From Symsagittifera roscoffensis (Eukaryota; Xenacoelomorpha; Acoela; Convolutidae), in NCBI RefSeq assembly GCF_963678635.1, contig NC_087068.1:55832467-55896466 (forward strand): DNA of 64,000 nucleotides. The letters run 5' to 3'. Numbering within the stretch: position 1 is the first letter of the stretch; each line of letters opens with the position of its first letter. This document shows, one piece after another, positions 1 to 10,291 of this stretch. A program made the position numbers and the translations under genes. Under the pieces are notes generated by a model. That model saw nothing but the letters and a program-made list of their open reading frames with translations, was not told the DNA's origin and did not search any database.

Positions 1-540
1 TGTTGATTCATTTAATTGGTATTCTAGGAGGTTTGTGTTTTCATTAATTGTTGTATTATTAAATTTTCGAAAATATCGGAGGAGTGTTTTATTTCCTAAA
101 ATTGTGGTATCTGCTTTTACGGGTTTAGTTTTATATTTGTGCCATGATTTTAGTTGTCTAATTACTGGGTCAAGATTTTGATATTGTTTCAAAGTATTAA
201 TTGTAATTTTATCTGTTGGGGGGAGAAAAATGTTTGCAATTTCTAATTTAGATAAAGGAATTGTATCAAGTGGGTCATGGAGGTCAAATACTTGATTTAT
301 TGTGTATTTTGAATCGTTTGTTTGTGGTCCTGATAAATTTATTTTATCAGTTAGGTTTTCTTTTTCAATTAATGGAAAAAGGTCTTTTTTATGCGAGTGT
401 TGTTTTACTCTTTTTTGTTGGGTGTTATTTTTTATCCATTGTGAGTATGGAATTGGTTTAAAAGTTGATGTTCCAAGTAGATCAACTTCGTAGTGGTTAT
501 TTTGACAATCTAAATAAAGTGGAAAGTGTTGTAGATTTAT
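1..540 (-). CDS. Integrase-side Pol frame (partial, continues beyond window)
   Basis: On the minus strand the frame +1 to the Gag-Pol ORF is open from base 540 to the window edge, with its upstream stop at 543-541. It overlaps the end of Gag-Pol by about 41 nt (540-500). It encodes a Lys/Asn-rich linker and then a stretch of the kind that precedes the integrase zinc finger in gypsy Pol, including LKQYQNLDPVIRQLKSWHKY. The HHCC and DDE motifs would lie outside the window, so the integrase assignment rests on position and on this pre-integrase segment. There is no obvious start codon at the head of the frame; expression by +1 frameshifting from Gag-Pol is an inference, and a one-base mutation is the alternative. 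Confidence 0.5.
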   Translation of the reverse strand, partial: MNLQHFPLYLDCQNNHYEVDLLGTSTFKPIPYSQWIKNNTQQKRVKQHSHKKDLFPLIEKENLTDKINLSGPQTNDSKYTINQVFDLHDPLDTIPLSKLEIANIFLPPTDKITINTLKQYQNLDPVIRQLKSWHKYKTKPVKADTTILGNKTLLRYFRKFNNTTINENTNLLEYQLNEST

Positions 541-3500
541 TTATCTGTGATTGTTCAACGTCAGTTTTCACTGCATATTTGCATTCTAGTCGGGGTGATG
601 TTTCGTTTTCTGCAAGGTAGAATTTTATATTTTTGGGTATTTCTACTGTAGTTTTACGTGTAAGTAATTCAGGTGGTGTATTTCGACTTAATGTGTCTGG
701 TAATGCAAGATTTTTTCCTGCTGTCCAAACTATATGTAAGTTTGGAAATTTCATTAGAACTAATTGAAATCTATAAACTCGGTGATTTGGGTTGGATTTT
801 TGTGTGAAGAGAAAAATGATTGGTTTGTGATCTGTGAATAGAACTGTTGGATGTTTTGATCCAAGTATCAGAAATTCATATTCTGTAAGTGTATAGATTA
901 TGGCTGTACATTCTCTCATTAGGGTTGAGAGTCTTAGCTCTGCTTGAGTGAATAATCGAGAATTTGCTGATATAAGGTTCATTTTGTTTGTACCATTATG
1001 TGATTGTAATAACGCTGCGCCGATGCCAAAGTTCGAAGCATCGCACATTGCGTAGAATGGTTGATTTGGATCTGGAATTGTATTCGAAATTTGTTCAGTT
1101 AGAAGTTTTTTAATTTCTTCAAATCGTGCTTGATGCTCTGTATTCCATTCAAAATTATTTTGTTGTCTAAGTATATTATCGAATGGTCTTAGGTATAATT
1201 GCATTTTATAGACATATTTACTTAAAAAATTTAACATTCCAAGGAATTCTTGGATTTTCTTTTTGTTTGTTGGTGGTTGTAGTTTTTGAATAGCATCAAT
1301 GCGTAATTTTAATGGGGTGATTGTTTTTCTTTCTATATTATGTCCTAAGAATTTTACTCGTGTTAAAAAGAAGTGTGATTTATCGGGGGCGGCCTTCAGA
1401 TTTTCGTTCTGAAGTATTTGGTGATATTGTTCTAAAACATTGAACATTTCTTCTTTAGTCTGTGATTGCATAAAAACATCGTCTAAATAGGTGATTGCGT
1501 TTTTCTTGAGTATTAGTGGTCGAAAAATTTTGCTCATAAAAGCTGAAAATGCTGCTGGTCCTATGGATGTTCCATAGAATAAGCGGTTGAATTCATACTG
1601 TTGGTTTCCAATAACAAATTGTGTTAAACGTCGCGATTGTTCATCTAATGGCATTTGATTGTATGCACTATTCATATCTGCGGTTGTAAAGTATTTTCCG
1701 TTTATTTTTGTTAAAATAACTTGTATTGGTTCAATAGGCCAATTACACTTTGATTCATCTATGAGTGAGTTGAGATATCTAGCGTCGAGAACGATTTTTA
1801 ATGATTCTCCTTTGGCTAGAATGATAACAGGGTTGATAAATGTGTTACCTTTTGGTTGTTCTTCTTTATTTACTGGTGATATAATGTTGTATTGTTCTAA
1901 AATGTCGAGTAATCTGTTCACTTTATCGTGTAAGTGAATTGGTACTTTACTTGCTCTTTGTTTTTTGAAAACTGCGTCTGGTTTTAATGGGAGATGTAGT
2001 GATGAGCTGATTTTGCCAACATCAAATTTGGATGTTGCATAGACTGATGAATATTTGATTAGCTGTTTGGCTAATTTTTCAAATTCGTCTTGTGTTATTT
2101 GTGAATGTTGGAAATTAAACATTGTTAAAAATTTCTGTTGATTCTCTGTGTAGTTATTTATGTTGAATGTTGGTTTGAAATATGGGATTCTTGTGAAATA
2201 ATCCGTATTTCTTTTTTCGTTACTTATTATATTATTTATGGATAATTCTTCATTAAGAATTGTGGATTGACAAATATCTAATAATTGGAGTATATTATTT
2301 ACGCGATATGCTTTTTCGTGTATTGGTGATATTGTAGCGTTGGTTTCGCAATAGCCTAAAAGTTCTAAAGGTAATGTTACTTGGTAAGGTCTATTGTTGT
2401 ATACATGTAGAGATATAATATCTGAATTCGAGTTTTTCAAATATTTTATGGATGAGATTGTGATTTTGAAAAACTTATGGATAGGTTTGAATTCAAAGTC
2501 TGACATATAGAGTTGTTGTTTATTTTGTTTTTTATCAAATTGGTGAACTTGTTTTATTGAAAAATTATATATGTTTCCTGATAGTGGTTTCAGGTGTTTT
2601 CTTTGTTGGTTATATATTGGATAAAATTTTGAAAAGAATGGTGGTTGTTTGTTTAATCTTTGGAAAAATGTTAGGGATGTGTCTTTTGTTTTTGTGTATT
2701 TATCTTTGATTAGTATTTTACTGTTTAATATGTTGATTGTTGGTATATATTTAGAGATAAATGGTATTCCAATGATATTGTGTTTAATATCAGTGATATG
2801 GAATATTTGTTTTAATGGTTTAGTTAAAATTTTATTTTGCTCCATTGTTCTTGTGGGGAGAAGAAATAATTGAATTTTTCCATAGTTTACCAATGTTGAT
2901 CCTTGTGCTGTTGCTAGTTTACTGGAGGTTTCAAGAGGTGTTAGCTTTGGGTGTAAGGTTTTTATTTCATTCCATGTGGGGATGTTTATTATATTTGATT
3001 CTGCTCCTGAATCAATTAAAAAATCAATTTCAAGATCTGGTGGTTGAAATTCTTTGCTTCTTGGACTTTCTAAAAGAAATGGTATTGTCCAAATTTTTTC
3101 TTTGGGTTGTTCTTTTTGTATGTTTTGATAGATGTGATTTGTATTTAAGCATTTTGTTTTGTCATTCTCATTGGGTTGATTTGTAGTGTTAATTTCGTTT
3201 GTTTCTTGTGTTGTTTGTGTAGAATGGATGGGTTCAATATAATAATTGTGAAGGAGTTCTAATTGATTTTCATATATATGTGATGAAAAAGGTTGTTCAT
3301 ATACAATATGTTCATAGTCATTTTCGACTGCTATCATATTGATGGAGATAGTGTTTTCTGTATCACTTTCTGAATCTGATGATTCACAGTTTATTTGATT
3401 CAGTTGTAGTTCGTTATTTCCTGTGTCATCAATACCTGGAGGGTCTGATGTTGTTTTTGGATTTGATTGTACTTGATTTATATTTCTTTGATGTTTAGGT

Positions 3501-6280
3501 GTACTACTTCTATGGCGATTATTAGAATTATTATAATGGTTATTATTCCTGTGTGGTGATTGGGAATAATTTCTATAACGATTATTATAACTTGAATGTC
3601 GATTTTGTGAATTATTTCGTGATCTGTTTTGGTAATTATTGTTTGGTCTGTTATAGTTTGATCTATTATATGAGTTATTCCTTGATCGATTGTTCGGGTA
3701 ATTCTGGTTTCGGTTGTTTGAATAACTTCTATTCCGATTATTGGAGTAGTTTCTATTTCTATTGTATGATGAATTTCGTGATTGATTGTTTGGATAGTAA
3801 TTATTTCTTGATTGGGAATTAGATCTAGAAACAAATCGTGTTGTATTTGAATTTGATCTGGAGTAGTTATTTCTTGTTTCGATTCGGTTAACATATTGTA
3901 ATTTCAGATTTTCTGTTTCTTTGAGTTTCATTGTGATTTCTGCTTGTTCTAGTTTGTCTACTAGTTTTCGAAAATCTAAATCGGGTTCTCGAATTGAGGA
4001 GGGATGGGATGCTCTCTTTTTTATTGCTATTTTCCTTAATTGAGGTGTTAAGGTCATCATTAAGATTTCTGTCATCTTTGTGTTTTTATAGTCATGTGTA
4101 TTTAATGAATATGCTTTTCGAACTAGTGTTTCGATGCGTACTGCTAATTGCTTGATGGTTTCATTTGGTAATCTGCGAATTTCATTACATAAAACTCTTT
4201 GTTGTTGTTTGTTTCTTTCGGAGTCAAACATTTTTGAAAATTCTTGTGTAAATCTCTTCCAATTTGATTTTATTTCTATAGGCAATACTGAAAACCATTT
4301 TTGGGCTGCGCCGTCTAAAGTTGTTTGTATCAACGCTGTGCGTCGATGTATCCAGTTTTGATGTAGTGGCGTATTAATTGGTTCAGGTCCTATATTTAAA
4401 ATCAAATTTGCTGTTACTGCATTTAAATAGTCTTCTACAGAATATTCAGGGTCTGTTCCTGTGAATACCATTAAAGGTTTATTTGATGTTATTGATGATC
4501 CACCCATAAGGTATGGATTCATTGTCATTTGTAATGATTCTGCTGCATTTGGCATTTGAGAAAAATTTGAAAGTTGATTTCTTGTTATTTCGTGTTGTTG
4601 AAGATAATATGGGAGTGGTATTTCATTTTGCATTTGCGTCGGTTGATACGAGTGTGTGATCATTGGTTTTTGTTGCTGAATTGGTTGAAAATATTGTGTA
4701 TTAATTGGGTTTTGTTGCTGAATTGGTTGTTGATTTTGTATATCTATCGGTTGTGGAGAAAAAATTCTATGATTTGTATGTGGTTTCTGTACTCCTTGTC
4801 CACGATATTCTTGATTATATGGTGCAAATATATCTGGTTGTAAAAAATCATCATCTGAGGATAAGTAATCCATTTGATAAGATGTTTGTTTTTTATTTTT
4901 ATTTTGTTGAAAAAATGGATAGTTTTCACTACGATCCTGTGAAGGATGTAAATTTGTTTGAAAATTTTTTGAATTAGTTTGTGCCATTGGGTTATCCCAG
5001 TTTCGAGATCTTGTATAATTATTAAATTTTTTTCGTGGGGGATAATTTGTTTTTGATGGATGTGTGTAATTATAATTATGTTCTGCAAAATTGTTTCTAG
5101 TGAACGTTTTACGTGTTTTTGACGGTATTGTCATGGGTCTGTATGTTTGATAATCCATGTGTGAATATTTTGGGGCAACCGAAGGTTTAACGGTTGATTG
5201 TAAGGTTACCTGTGTTTGTGAAGGGTTTGTATTTCTTGGTGTTGTTAAATTTGGACGTATCGGTGAAATGCTTTGTTGTGTAGTTGTTGTGTGTACGATT
5301 TCTTCATTTATGAAGTGTGATGGTGTCTGGATATCTTGTTGGGTGAGATTTCTAGTTCCATTGAGGTTTTCATTGTGTATGACTGTAGAGTTTAAACTAT
5401 TATTTTGCATATCAGGTAAAAATGTATTATAGTTTAATGGTGTTGCATCAATGGTTAATGGTATTACTCTTACATAATCTCTTACATAAGATATCGTACT
5501 TATTGCTTGACTTGAGATTGATTGTGGGAAATTTATGAATGCGGGATGAGACCATTCGGGGTCCCAAACATAGTCTGACTGTTCTGTGATGGCAGTATCA
5601 TCGTTTGAGTTTTGAGGTCTAAAATTTTTTCTTGCTTGTGAAATTAAATCTAGATTATGTGTGAAATAATCTATTAAAAACCATGCCAAGATTTTTTGTA
5701 AGTCATGTTTTGTATGTTGTGAAACATCATCTTTACTGAAATTTTCTTTAATTATATTTAAAAAATTAGAGAGTAGTGTGATTTCATGTCGTACTCTTAT
5801 ATGTTTAGATGTTTCTGTCGGTGAGACATTTGAGATTGGGATTTCGTTTTCTAATATCGAGATATAACTATATATTATTGCAAAAACTTCATTGGTGAAT
5901 ATGGAGTTTGCTCTTTGTGAGTTATGATATTGTATGCTTTTTATATATTCTGAGAATACTTTTGAGAATTCTAAATCAAGGTCGTCTGTTTGAATTACAT
6001 ATTTGCTGTGATTCTGGTTTGGTGAGCTGAATTCTATGGAGTAGATTCCGTATTGTTGTGTTAAGTTGCATATATCTTTCAAATAGTGATCGATAATTTG
6101 TCTTTTGATTTTTACATCTGGGAACTCTGTTTTACATGGACTGATTCCGGGTTCAAACACATTTAAGAGTAAATTTTTGCAAAATATATGCTGTCCTCTA
6201 TCAGTGGTTGCATCTACGATAAAGGGGAAGATATCATCATCATCTGGACTTTCTTCACCTGGGGTGTGTGTTGAGCTCAT
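497..6280 (-). CDS. Gag-protease-RT-RNase H polyprotein of a gypsy-like element
   Basis: This unbroken 1927-aa ORF encodes the core of an LTR retrotransposon. Residues about 1-620 are a Gln/Asn-rich Gag N-terminal part. About 620-810 look like a capsid-type Gag core (VFTGTDPEYSVEDYL, then DGAAQKWFSVLP). About 830-960 are an Asn/Arg/Ser-rich basic tract that probably binds nucleic acid in place of a CCHC zinc knuckle, which is absent. The aspartic protease has DFLIDSGAESNII. RT has FTTADMNSAYNQMPL and the catalytic YLDDVF. RNase H has CDASNFGIGAALLQ, the RECTAI glutamate helix and FTDHKP. The ORF stops soon after RNase H and integrase is in another frame. The ATG at 6280 overlaps the upstream 155-aa ORF by 26 nt. 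With no stop in 5.8 kb, this is the only element in the window that could still be active. Confidence 0.93.
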   Translation of the reverse strand: MSSTHTPGEESPDDDDIFPFIVDATTDRGQHIFCKNLLLNVFEPGISPCKTEFPDVKIKRQIIDHYLKDICNLTQQYGIYSIEFSSPNQNHSKYVIQTDDLDLEFSKVFSEYIKSIQYHNSQRANSIFTNEVFAIIYSYISILENEIPISNVSPTETSKHIRVRHEITLLSNFLNIIKENFSKDDVSQHTKHDLQKILAWFLIDYFTHNLDLISQARKNFRPQNSNDDTAITEQSDYVWDPEWSHPAFINFPQSISSQAISTISYVRDYVRVIPLTIDATPLNYNTFLPDMQNNSLNSTVIHNENLNGTRNLTQQDIQTPSHFINEEIVHTTTTQQSISPIRPNLTTPRNTNPSQTQVTLQSTVKPSVAPKYSHMDYQTYRPMTIPSKTRKTFTRNNFAEHNYNYTHPSKTNYPPRKKFNNYTRSRNWDNPMAQTNSKNFQTNLHPSQDRSENYPFFQQNKNKKQTSYQMDYLSSDDDFLQPDIFAPYNQEYRGQGVQKPHTNHRIFSPQPIDIQNQQPIQQQNPINTQYFQPIQQQKPMITHSYQPTQMQNEIPLPYYLQQHEITRNQLSNFSQMPNAAESLQMTMNPYLMGGSSITSNKPLMVFTGTDPEYSVEDYLNAVTANLILNIGPEPINTPLHQNWIHRRTALIQTTLDGAAQKWFSVLPIEIKSNWKRFTQEFSKMFDSERNKQQQRVLCNEIRRLPNETIKQLAVRIETLVRKAYSLNTHDYKNTKMTEILMMTLTPQLRKIAIKKRASHPSSIREPDLDFRKLVDKLEQAEITMKLKETENLKLQYVNRIETRNNYSRSNSNTTRFVSRSNSQSRNNYYPNNQSRNSSYNRNRNYSNNRNRSYSNNRNQNYPNNRSRNNSYNRSNYNRPNNNYQNRSRNNSQNRHSSYNNRYRNYSQSPHRNNNHYNNSNNRHRSSTPKHQRNINQVQSNPKTTSDPPGIDDTGNNELQLNQINCESSDSESDTENTISINMIAVENDYEHIVYEQPFSSHIYENQLELLHNYYIEPIHSTQTTQETNEINTTNQPNENDKTKCLNTNHIYQNIQKEQPKEKIWTIPFLLESPRSKEFQPPDLEIDFLIDSGAESNIINIPTWNEIKTLHPKLTPLETSSKLATAQGSTLVNYGKIQLFLLPTRTMEQNKILTKPLKQIFHITDIKHNIIGIPFISKYIPTINILNSKILIKDKYTKTKDTSLTFFQRLNKQPPFFSKFYPIYNQQRKHLKPLSGNIYNFSIKQVHQFDKKQNKQQLYMSDFEFKPIHKFFKITISSIKYLKNSNSDIISLHVYNNRPYQVTLPLELLGYCETNATISPIHEKAYRVNNILQLLDICQSTILNEELSINNIISNEKRNTDYFTRIPYFKPTFNINNYTENQQKFLTMFNFQHSQITQDEFEKLAKQLIKYSSVYATSKFDVGKISSSLHLPLKPDAVFKKQRASKVPIHLHDKVNRLLDILEQYNIISPVNKEEQPKGNTFINPVIILAKGESLKIVLDARYLNSLIDESKCNWPIEPIQVILTKINGKYFTTADMNSAYNQMPLDEQSRRLTQFVIGNQQYEFNRLFYGTSIGPAAFSAFMSKIFRPLILKKNAITYLDDVFMQSQTKEEMFNVLEQYHQILQNENLKAAPDKSHFFLTRVKFLGHNIERKTITPLKLRIDAIQKLQPPTNKKKIQEFLGMLNFLSKYVYKMQLYLRPFDNILRQQNNFEWNTEHQARFEEIKKLLTEQISNTIPDPNQPFYAMCDASNFGIGAALLQSHNGTNKMNLISANSRLFTQAELRLSTLMRECTAIIYTLTEYEFLILGSKHPTVLFTDHKPIIFLFTQKSNPNHRVYRFQLVLMKFPNLHIVWTAGKNLALPDTLSRNTPPELLTRKTTVEIPKNIKFYLAENETSPRLECKYAVKTDVEQSQINKSTTLSTLFRLSK

Positions 6281-6722
6281 TTTTTCGTTTGATGACTGTT
6301 ACTATGTAACTATCGATGTGTCTAATTGGTTGATTCCAATTGTATAAGTGTACTGGTTTGTGTTTATATTGTTTTTTTATTCTTCTTTTTCCTCTTTTTG
6401 ATGAATTTGAAGTTGTTTCTGAGTCGGAAAAATATAATTGATCGTGAATGGGGCAATTTTTATCTATAGATTCTTTTAATTTATAGAGTTCGTCTAAACT
6501 GCTGGTTTCTGATTCTGAAAATGCGTTTCGGTTTTTTGAAAATCTTTTTCGTGTTATTTGTCTTTGTTTGGTTATTATTTTTCTTTTTAATGTTTGTCGT
6601 TTTGTTCTGATATATCCAACTGTTTGTGTATGAGGTGTGATTACAAGATCGTATTTTTTGCTATCTATTTCACAATTGTGTAAAACGATTGTTTGTTTAT
6701 TTCCTAGGTTTTTAAATGACAT
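6255..6722 (-). CDS. Small basic ORF upstream of Gag-Pol (155 aa), unknown function
   Basis: This ORF opens the coding part of the gypsy-like element and ends 26 nt inside the Gag-Pol ORF, in the frame -1 to it. It is rich in Lys and Arg in two blocks (around residues 40-60, with RQTLKRKIITKQRQITRKRF, and 105-118, with KRGKRRIKKQYKHK). An acidic, Ser-rich segment with FSESETSSLDELYKLKES lies between them. I recognise no domain. Position and charge suggest an N-terminal Gag-like or RNA-binding piece, made alone or fused to Gag-Pol by +1 frameshifting. The Gag-Pol ATG follows an A-rich run within the overlap, so reinitiation is also possible. That the ORF stayed open in an otherwise intact element supports its being real. 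Confidence 0.55.
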   Translation of the reverse strand: MSFKNLGNKQTIVLHNCEIDSKKYDLVITPHTQTVGYIRTKRQTLKRKIITKQRQITRKRFSKNRNAFSESETSSLDELYKLKESIDKNCPIHDQLYFSDSETTSNSSKRGKRRIKKQYKHKPVHLYNWNQPIRHIDSYIVTVIKRKNELNTHPR

Positions 6723-7225
6723 AAGGTTTAGGATGACGGATGCAAAAGGTTGTTAAATGATTTCTATTTTCTTAGACTGTTAGTCCTTACGATTTTTTGG
6801 TTAGCCTAACCTGGGTCTATTTGTTCAGGGTGGGGGAGAAAAGTATATCGATTCCGAAGAATGATTTTTTACTTTCTCGTGGCTAGTATAAGCTAAGGTG
6901 TTAACTTACTTAATCTTACTTAAGGGTAGTGATTGTGTTCAGGGTTGGAGAATAGTAAATCGATCCACAAGGTTCAGGTATAATTAGAACGCGAGTAGTT
7001 CGTTAGATACTATTTTAAACTTACTAAGTTTAAGATTTATCCTGGGTCTGGTAAGAGGGGGGATCAAGTGAAGGATGAATAACCGAAGTTCTTCACTGTT
7101 TATCCTAATTTGAATGATTAGTTTTATTCAAAAATTTCTGTTAGTCCTGGGTTTTTAGAAAGGGTTGGATAGTGAATCGTTAGACACTAGCTAAGTGGGT
7201 GGGGGAGAACAAAATTGTTCTTTTT

Positions 7226-7352
7226 GATCCAAGGATAGGCCTTGATGATTAAGTTTTAAATTTAATTAAATAGAAAATGATTTAAGATCCAAGGATGAGC
7301 CTTGATGATCTGATTTTAAATTTAAGTGAATTTAAGTTTAAAATGATTTAAA
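7226..7352. repeat. 60-bp direct tandem repeat in the leader
   Basis: Two units begin with gatccaaggat at 7226 and 7286 and differ at only a few sites. Each runs through ccttgatgat and ends near atgatttaa; a third, partial end appears at about 7340-7352. The repeat lies in the presumed untranslated leader of the gypsy-like element. Confidence 0.75.
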
Positions 7353-8222
7353 TTTGTGTAGAGAAAAGATTTAGTGTTTTTATGATATTAGTGAGCTTAT
7401 GAATGCTGTTATGTTTAGGTGATGACGCTGGAACAACAGGATGATTTATGATTACTAACCATTTATTGTCATGCTACTAATTTTTCTTTTGATTTCAATA
7501 AATATTTTTCAAACATGTTTTGTATATTACTGCAGAATTTAGGAAAACGATCTGAGATCTCTTTATCAATCGTTATTGTATATTAATAATTTTGTTTAGC
7601 GCCTGAAATGATTTTGAAGATTGACTTCAAGATTTTATGTTTGCAAATGAAAATCTAAATTCATTGCTAGTAGTATTCTAAATACAAAAGTTTGTGTTGG
7701 CTTTTGCCGAACTATCATATAACTATATGGTAAGTTTCTACTTTGTCGTATGTCGTCTCTGGTTCGAGGTCTTCTTGCAATTCCGGGTAGTTCTCTTATC
7801 GTTCGGAATATTGGCTTTGATCTATTGAGTCGTAGAGACATTTCGATTAAATTATCGTCGTGTAACATTTTAAAAATGTTTTGTCTAAATTCTAATCTAT
7901 TTTTGGTTAATTCTAAGCTATTAAGGTCTTGTTCGAGACTTATGTTCGCACCAGATGAGTTAGGACCGAAGTGTATAACTCATAGAGTAATTTCGGATAG
8001 GGTACACCGTCTGCTCGTCACGCTATCTTATTTTCGGCCGGATAGATTCGTGCAACTTCTTAGTCTAATACCGATCCTAATCTTACTCTTATACTATCTA
8101 GTCTCAGGTTGTTTAACTAGTCTCTGCTAGGCTCAATAGATCTAGGGTATACTGGTTTATTGCGGCTGCTGAAGTCTTCTTGGAGAGTCAACTAATTTCT
8201 AAGTTAAATTCAAATCTCTCTG

Positions 8223-8250
8223 GTGCTGAAATTACAAGTAATTTCAGCAC
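8223..8250. repeat. Perfect 13-bp inverted repeat (hairpin)
   Basis: Arm gtgctgaaattac (8223-8235) is followed by a 2-nt loop and the exact reverse complement gtaatttcagcac (8238-8250). It lies at the outer end of the presumed LTR region of the gypsy-like element and could mark or regulate that end. Confidence 0.85.
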
Positions 8251-8470
8251 TTACAAATAAGTGGGTTGTTAGTTAGATGGATCATGATTGGTTAATATTA
8301 AATACTTTACAGTGGTAAAATATCTAATTTATCCAATCATAAAATGTAGTTTAGATCAGGTTCCAAAAAGCTGCAAGATCAATTTTAACAAATTGAGTTT
8401 TTGTCCAAAACCTGAAGATACGAAAGACAGAAGCGAGAAGTTTTAGGAGTCATTAGAAACAAATTGAGGA

Positions 8471-9535
8471 GTAGTTTTCCTAAATTTAAATTAAATTTGG
8501 ACTGAAAACAACAAGTTTGTATACTTCTTTTAACGTACACTCAACATTTTTTGATCAAACTTTGGGATTATGAACCAATTAGAGGAGTTAGAGTATTTGG
8601 TTGTGGCACAAGAAGACTTATTTGAATAATTGTTTAAAGGCAAGCAAACTGAATGGGTTGAAACGCAAAATAAGGACTGTCGAGACAATTTTAGAGCAGT
8701 TTTGCCCTTAATTGGCGCTCCAAAAAAAATCAAAAAAGAAACAAGATTATCCAGAGAGGAGTTGAGATTTGCTGAGATGTTGTGTTTTTTAAGTAAAACA
8801 TTTTGCCGAAACGCTAGTAGCTAGGCAGCAAGTAAAATTTAGCAAGAAAAGAGACTGAACAAACGCACTTTGGAAGACTATGGAGGTGTTCCAATGGCAA
8901 AATATTGGCGAGTAATGGGTGAGGCGGTCAACTTGAGGAATAAAAAAGAGGATTTTCGACACTGTTGAGTTTCTTGAGCGAACTAAGAAAGGACTGAGCT
9001 AAATTTTCAGGAAAAAAAATACAATTCAGCATGAATCTTAGATGGTGGAATTAATGAAGCAATCAAGGAATTAGAAAATAATCTGTGTATGTGTCTTTTA
9101 GATTGAATAATCTGTCTTGTAGATTGAAGTTATTTGTCTAATCAAACTGCTAGATGTAATTGAAAATTCATTATATTTTTTGCACGAGTGTTTTAGGAAT
9201 GTACATATTTTTCTACCGATAAAGTTTCAATGAATATGACATGCATTTTTTGAAATGCGTAAATACGCCTGCAAAGAAAATTATGCATTTATAGTAATTG
9301 ATACCAACACAAATAGTTGGATGGAGAGATATAATATTGGTCCAACAAAACACTTTGTTCTCTCATCTGAGCCAATAACTTTTTTTTAAAATTACGTTCA
9401 ATTAAACCTATAAAAGACTACAAGCTCACTTTGAATAACTTAGTTTAAAAAGTACAAACAAATATGAAAAAATTCTAGTAAGACAAGAAATTAAACAAAC
9501 GTTTGATTATGATTTGCCGAAGACCGTCAGATTGG
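8471..9535. other. AT-rich spacer, no gene seen
   Basis: All frames are broken frequently. A 64-aa open stretch at 8630-8824 has no recognisable domain. I see no repeat shared with the flanking elements. Confidence 0.5.
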
Positions 9536-9777
9536 TGATTTTTCCTAATTGAACTGGAATTGATCTTTCTTATTCGGTTCAAACTCAAAAATCACTTCCC
9601 GATTTTTTGTTAAAGTTAGCTGGTGAGACATGACCTTTAGTCATTGGTTCGAGCAACCTTGTGCGGTTGATTTGCCATATATATTTGATGTGAATTGCTA
9701 CTGGAACTATCACTCAAATCTCATTATTTCACTCCTTATTAATCAACCGTTTGTTTGTCGCTGCAATAACCTTGACA
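9536..9777 (+). repeat. Left LTR of the copia element
   Basis: It begins tgatttttcctaattg and ends near aataaccttgaca. It matches 12861-13098 with seven substitutions by my reading plus one 4-bp indel (tttg repeated in gtttgtttgtcg). The bases just after it (agttatgagctcag) are where a tRNA primer-binding site is expected; a match to a specific tRNA was not confirmed. Confidence 0.9.
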
Positions 9778-10291
9778 AGTTATGAGCTCAGTTGCCCAAT
9801 CGCGAGTGTTAAGTCAGGAGCCAAGATTGACTGTTTGTTCAAACGAGTAAGAAAAAAAACTGAGATTCGCAGTGGAGTTATGACAGTGAAAAAAAAAACA
9901 ACTTGAAACATACAACTGATCAGACAGAGAACTGCGAGAATAGAAGCAGGCCAAAACTACTTGGAGATACACTATTGATCAGACAGAGAAGTGCAAAGAT
10001 AGCAGAAGAGCAACACAACTAGTAGAGACAGGCAACTTTGACGACAGAAGCAGGGCAACACAACTTCTAAAGATAGACCACTCTGACGATAGAAGCAGTG
10101 AAACACAAACACAACAGAGAAGAAGACAAGACGGTCAAAAGCTACGCGAAGGGGCACTGAGTGAGCACAGCACTATGACTTTGATGTAAGAGAAAACGGG
10201 GTCAATGAACTTTACCTAGGGCAATACTTAACTTTTTGAGTTTTGTATTGGAGCTTAACCTTTTTGTAAGAATGAGGTCGAAAATAAGAAT

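Larger units (their letters stand above)
1..8250 (-). mobile_element. Ty3/gypsy-like LTR retrotransposon, cut by the left window edge
   Basis: The element reads leftwards: leader or LTR (about 8.25-6.72 kb), a small basic ORF, a 1927-aa Gag-Pol ORF, then an integrase-side frame that leaves the window at base 1. The order Gag, protease, RT, RNase H, integrase is that of Metaviridae. The long ORF has no internal stop, so the insertion is recent or still selected, unlike every other element here. The downstream LTR lies outside the window, so LTR identity and target duplication cannot be read. The right boundary is a guess, placed near a TG-starting stretch beside the hairpin at 8223-8250. Confidence 0.6.
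6723..8470 (-). other. Leader and probable 5' LTR of the gypsy-like element
   Basis: No convincing gene lies here. By position this stretch should hold the 5' LTR and untranslated leader of the minus-strand element. On the minus strand there is an aataaa at 8160-8155 and a short hairpin at 8223-8250. No clear tRNA primer-binding site was found, and the partner LTR is outside the window, so the LTR limits cannot be fixed. A 77-aa open frame at 7868-7635 (minus) shows no recognisable domain and is left out. Confidence 0.35.

Noticed and set aside
3478-3894. Ile/Thr-rich 138-codon frame on the minus strand
   Set aside because: Shadow of the low-complexity Gag tract in another frame.
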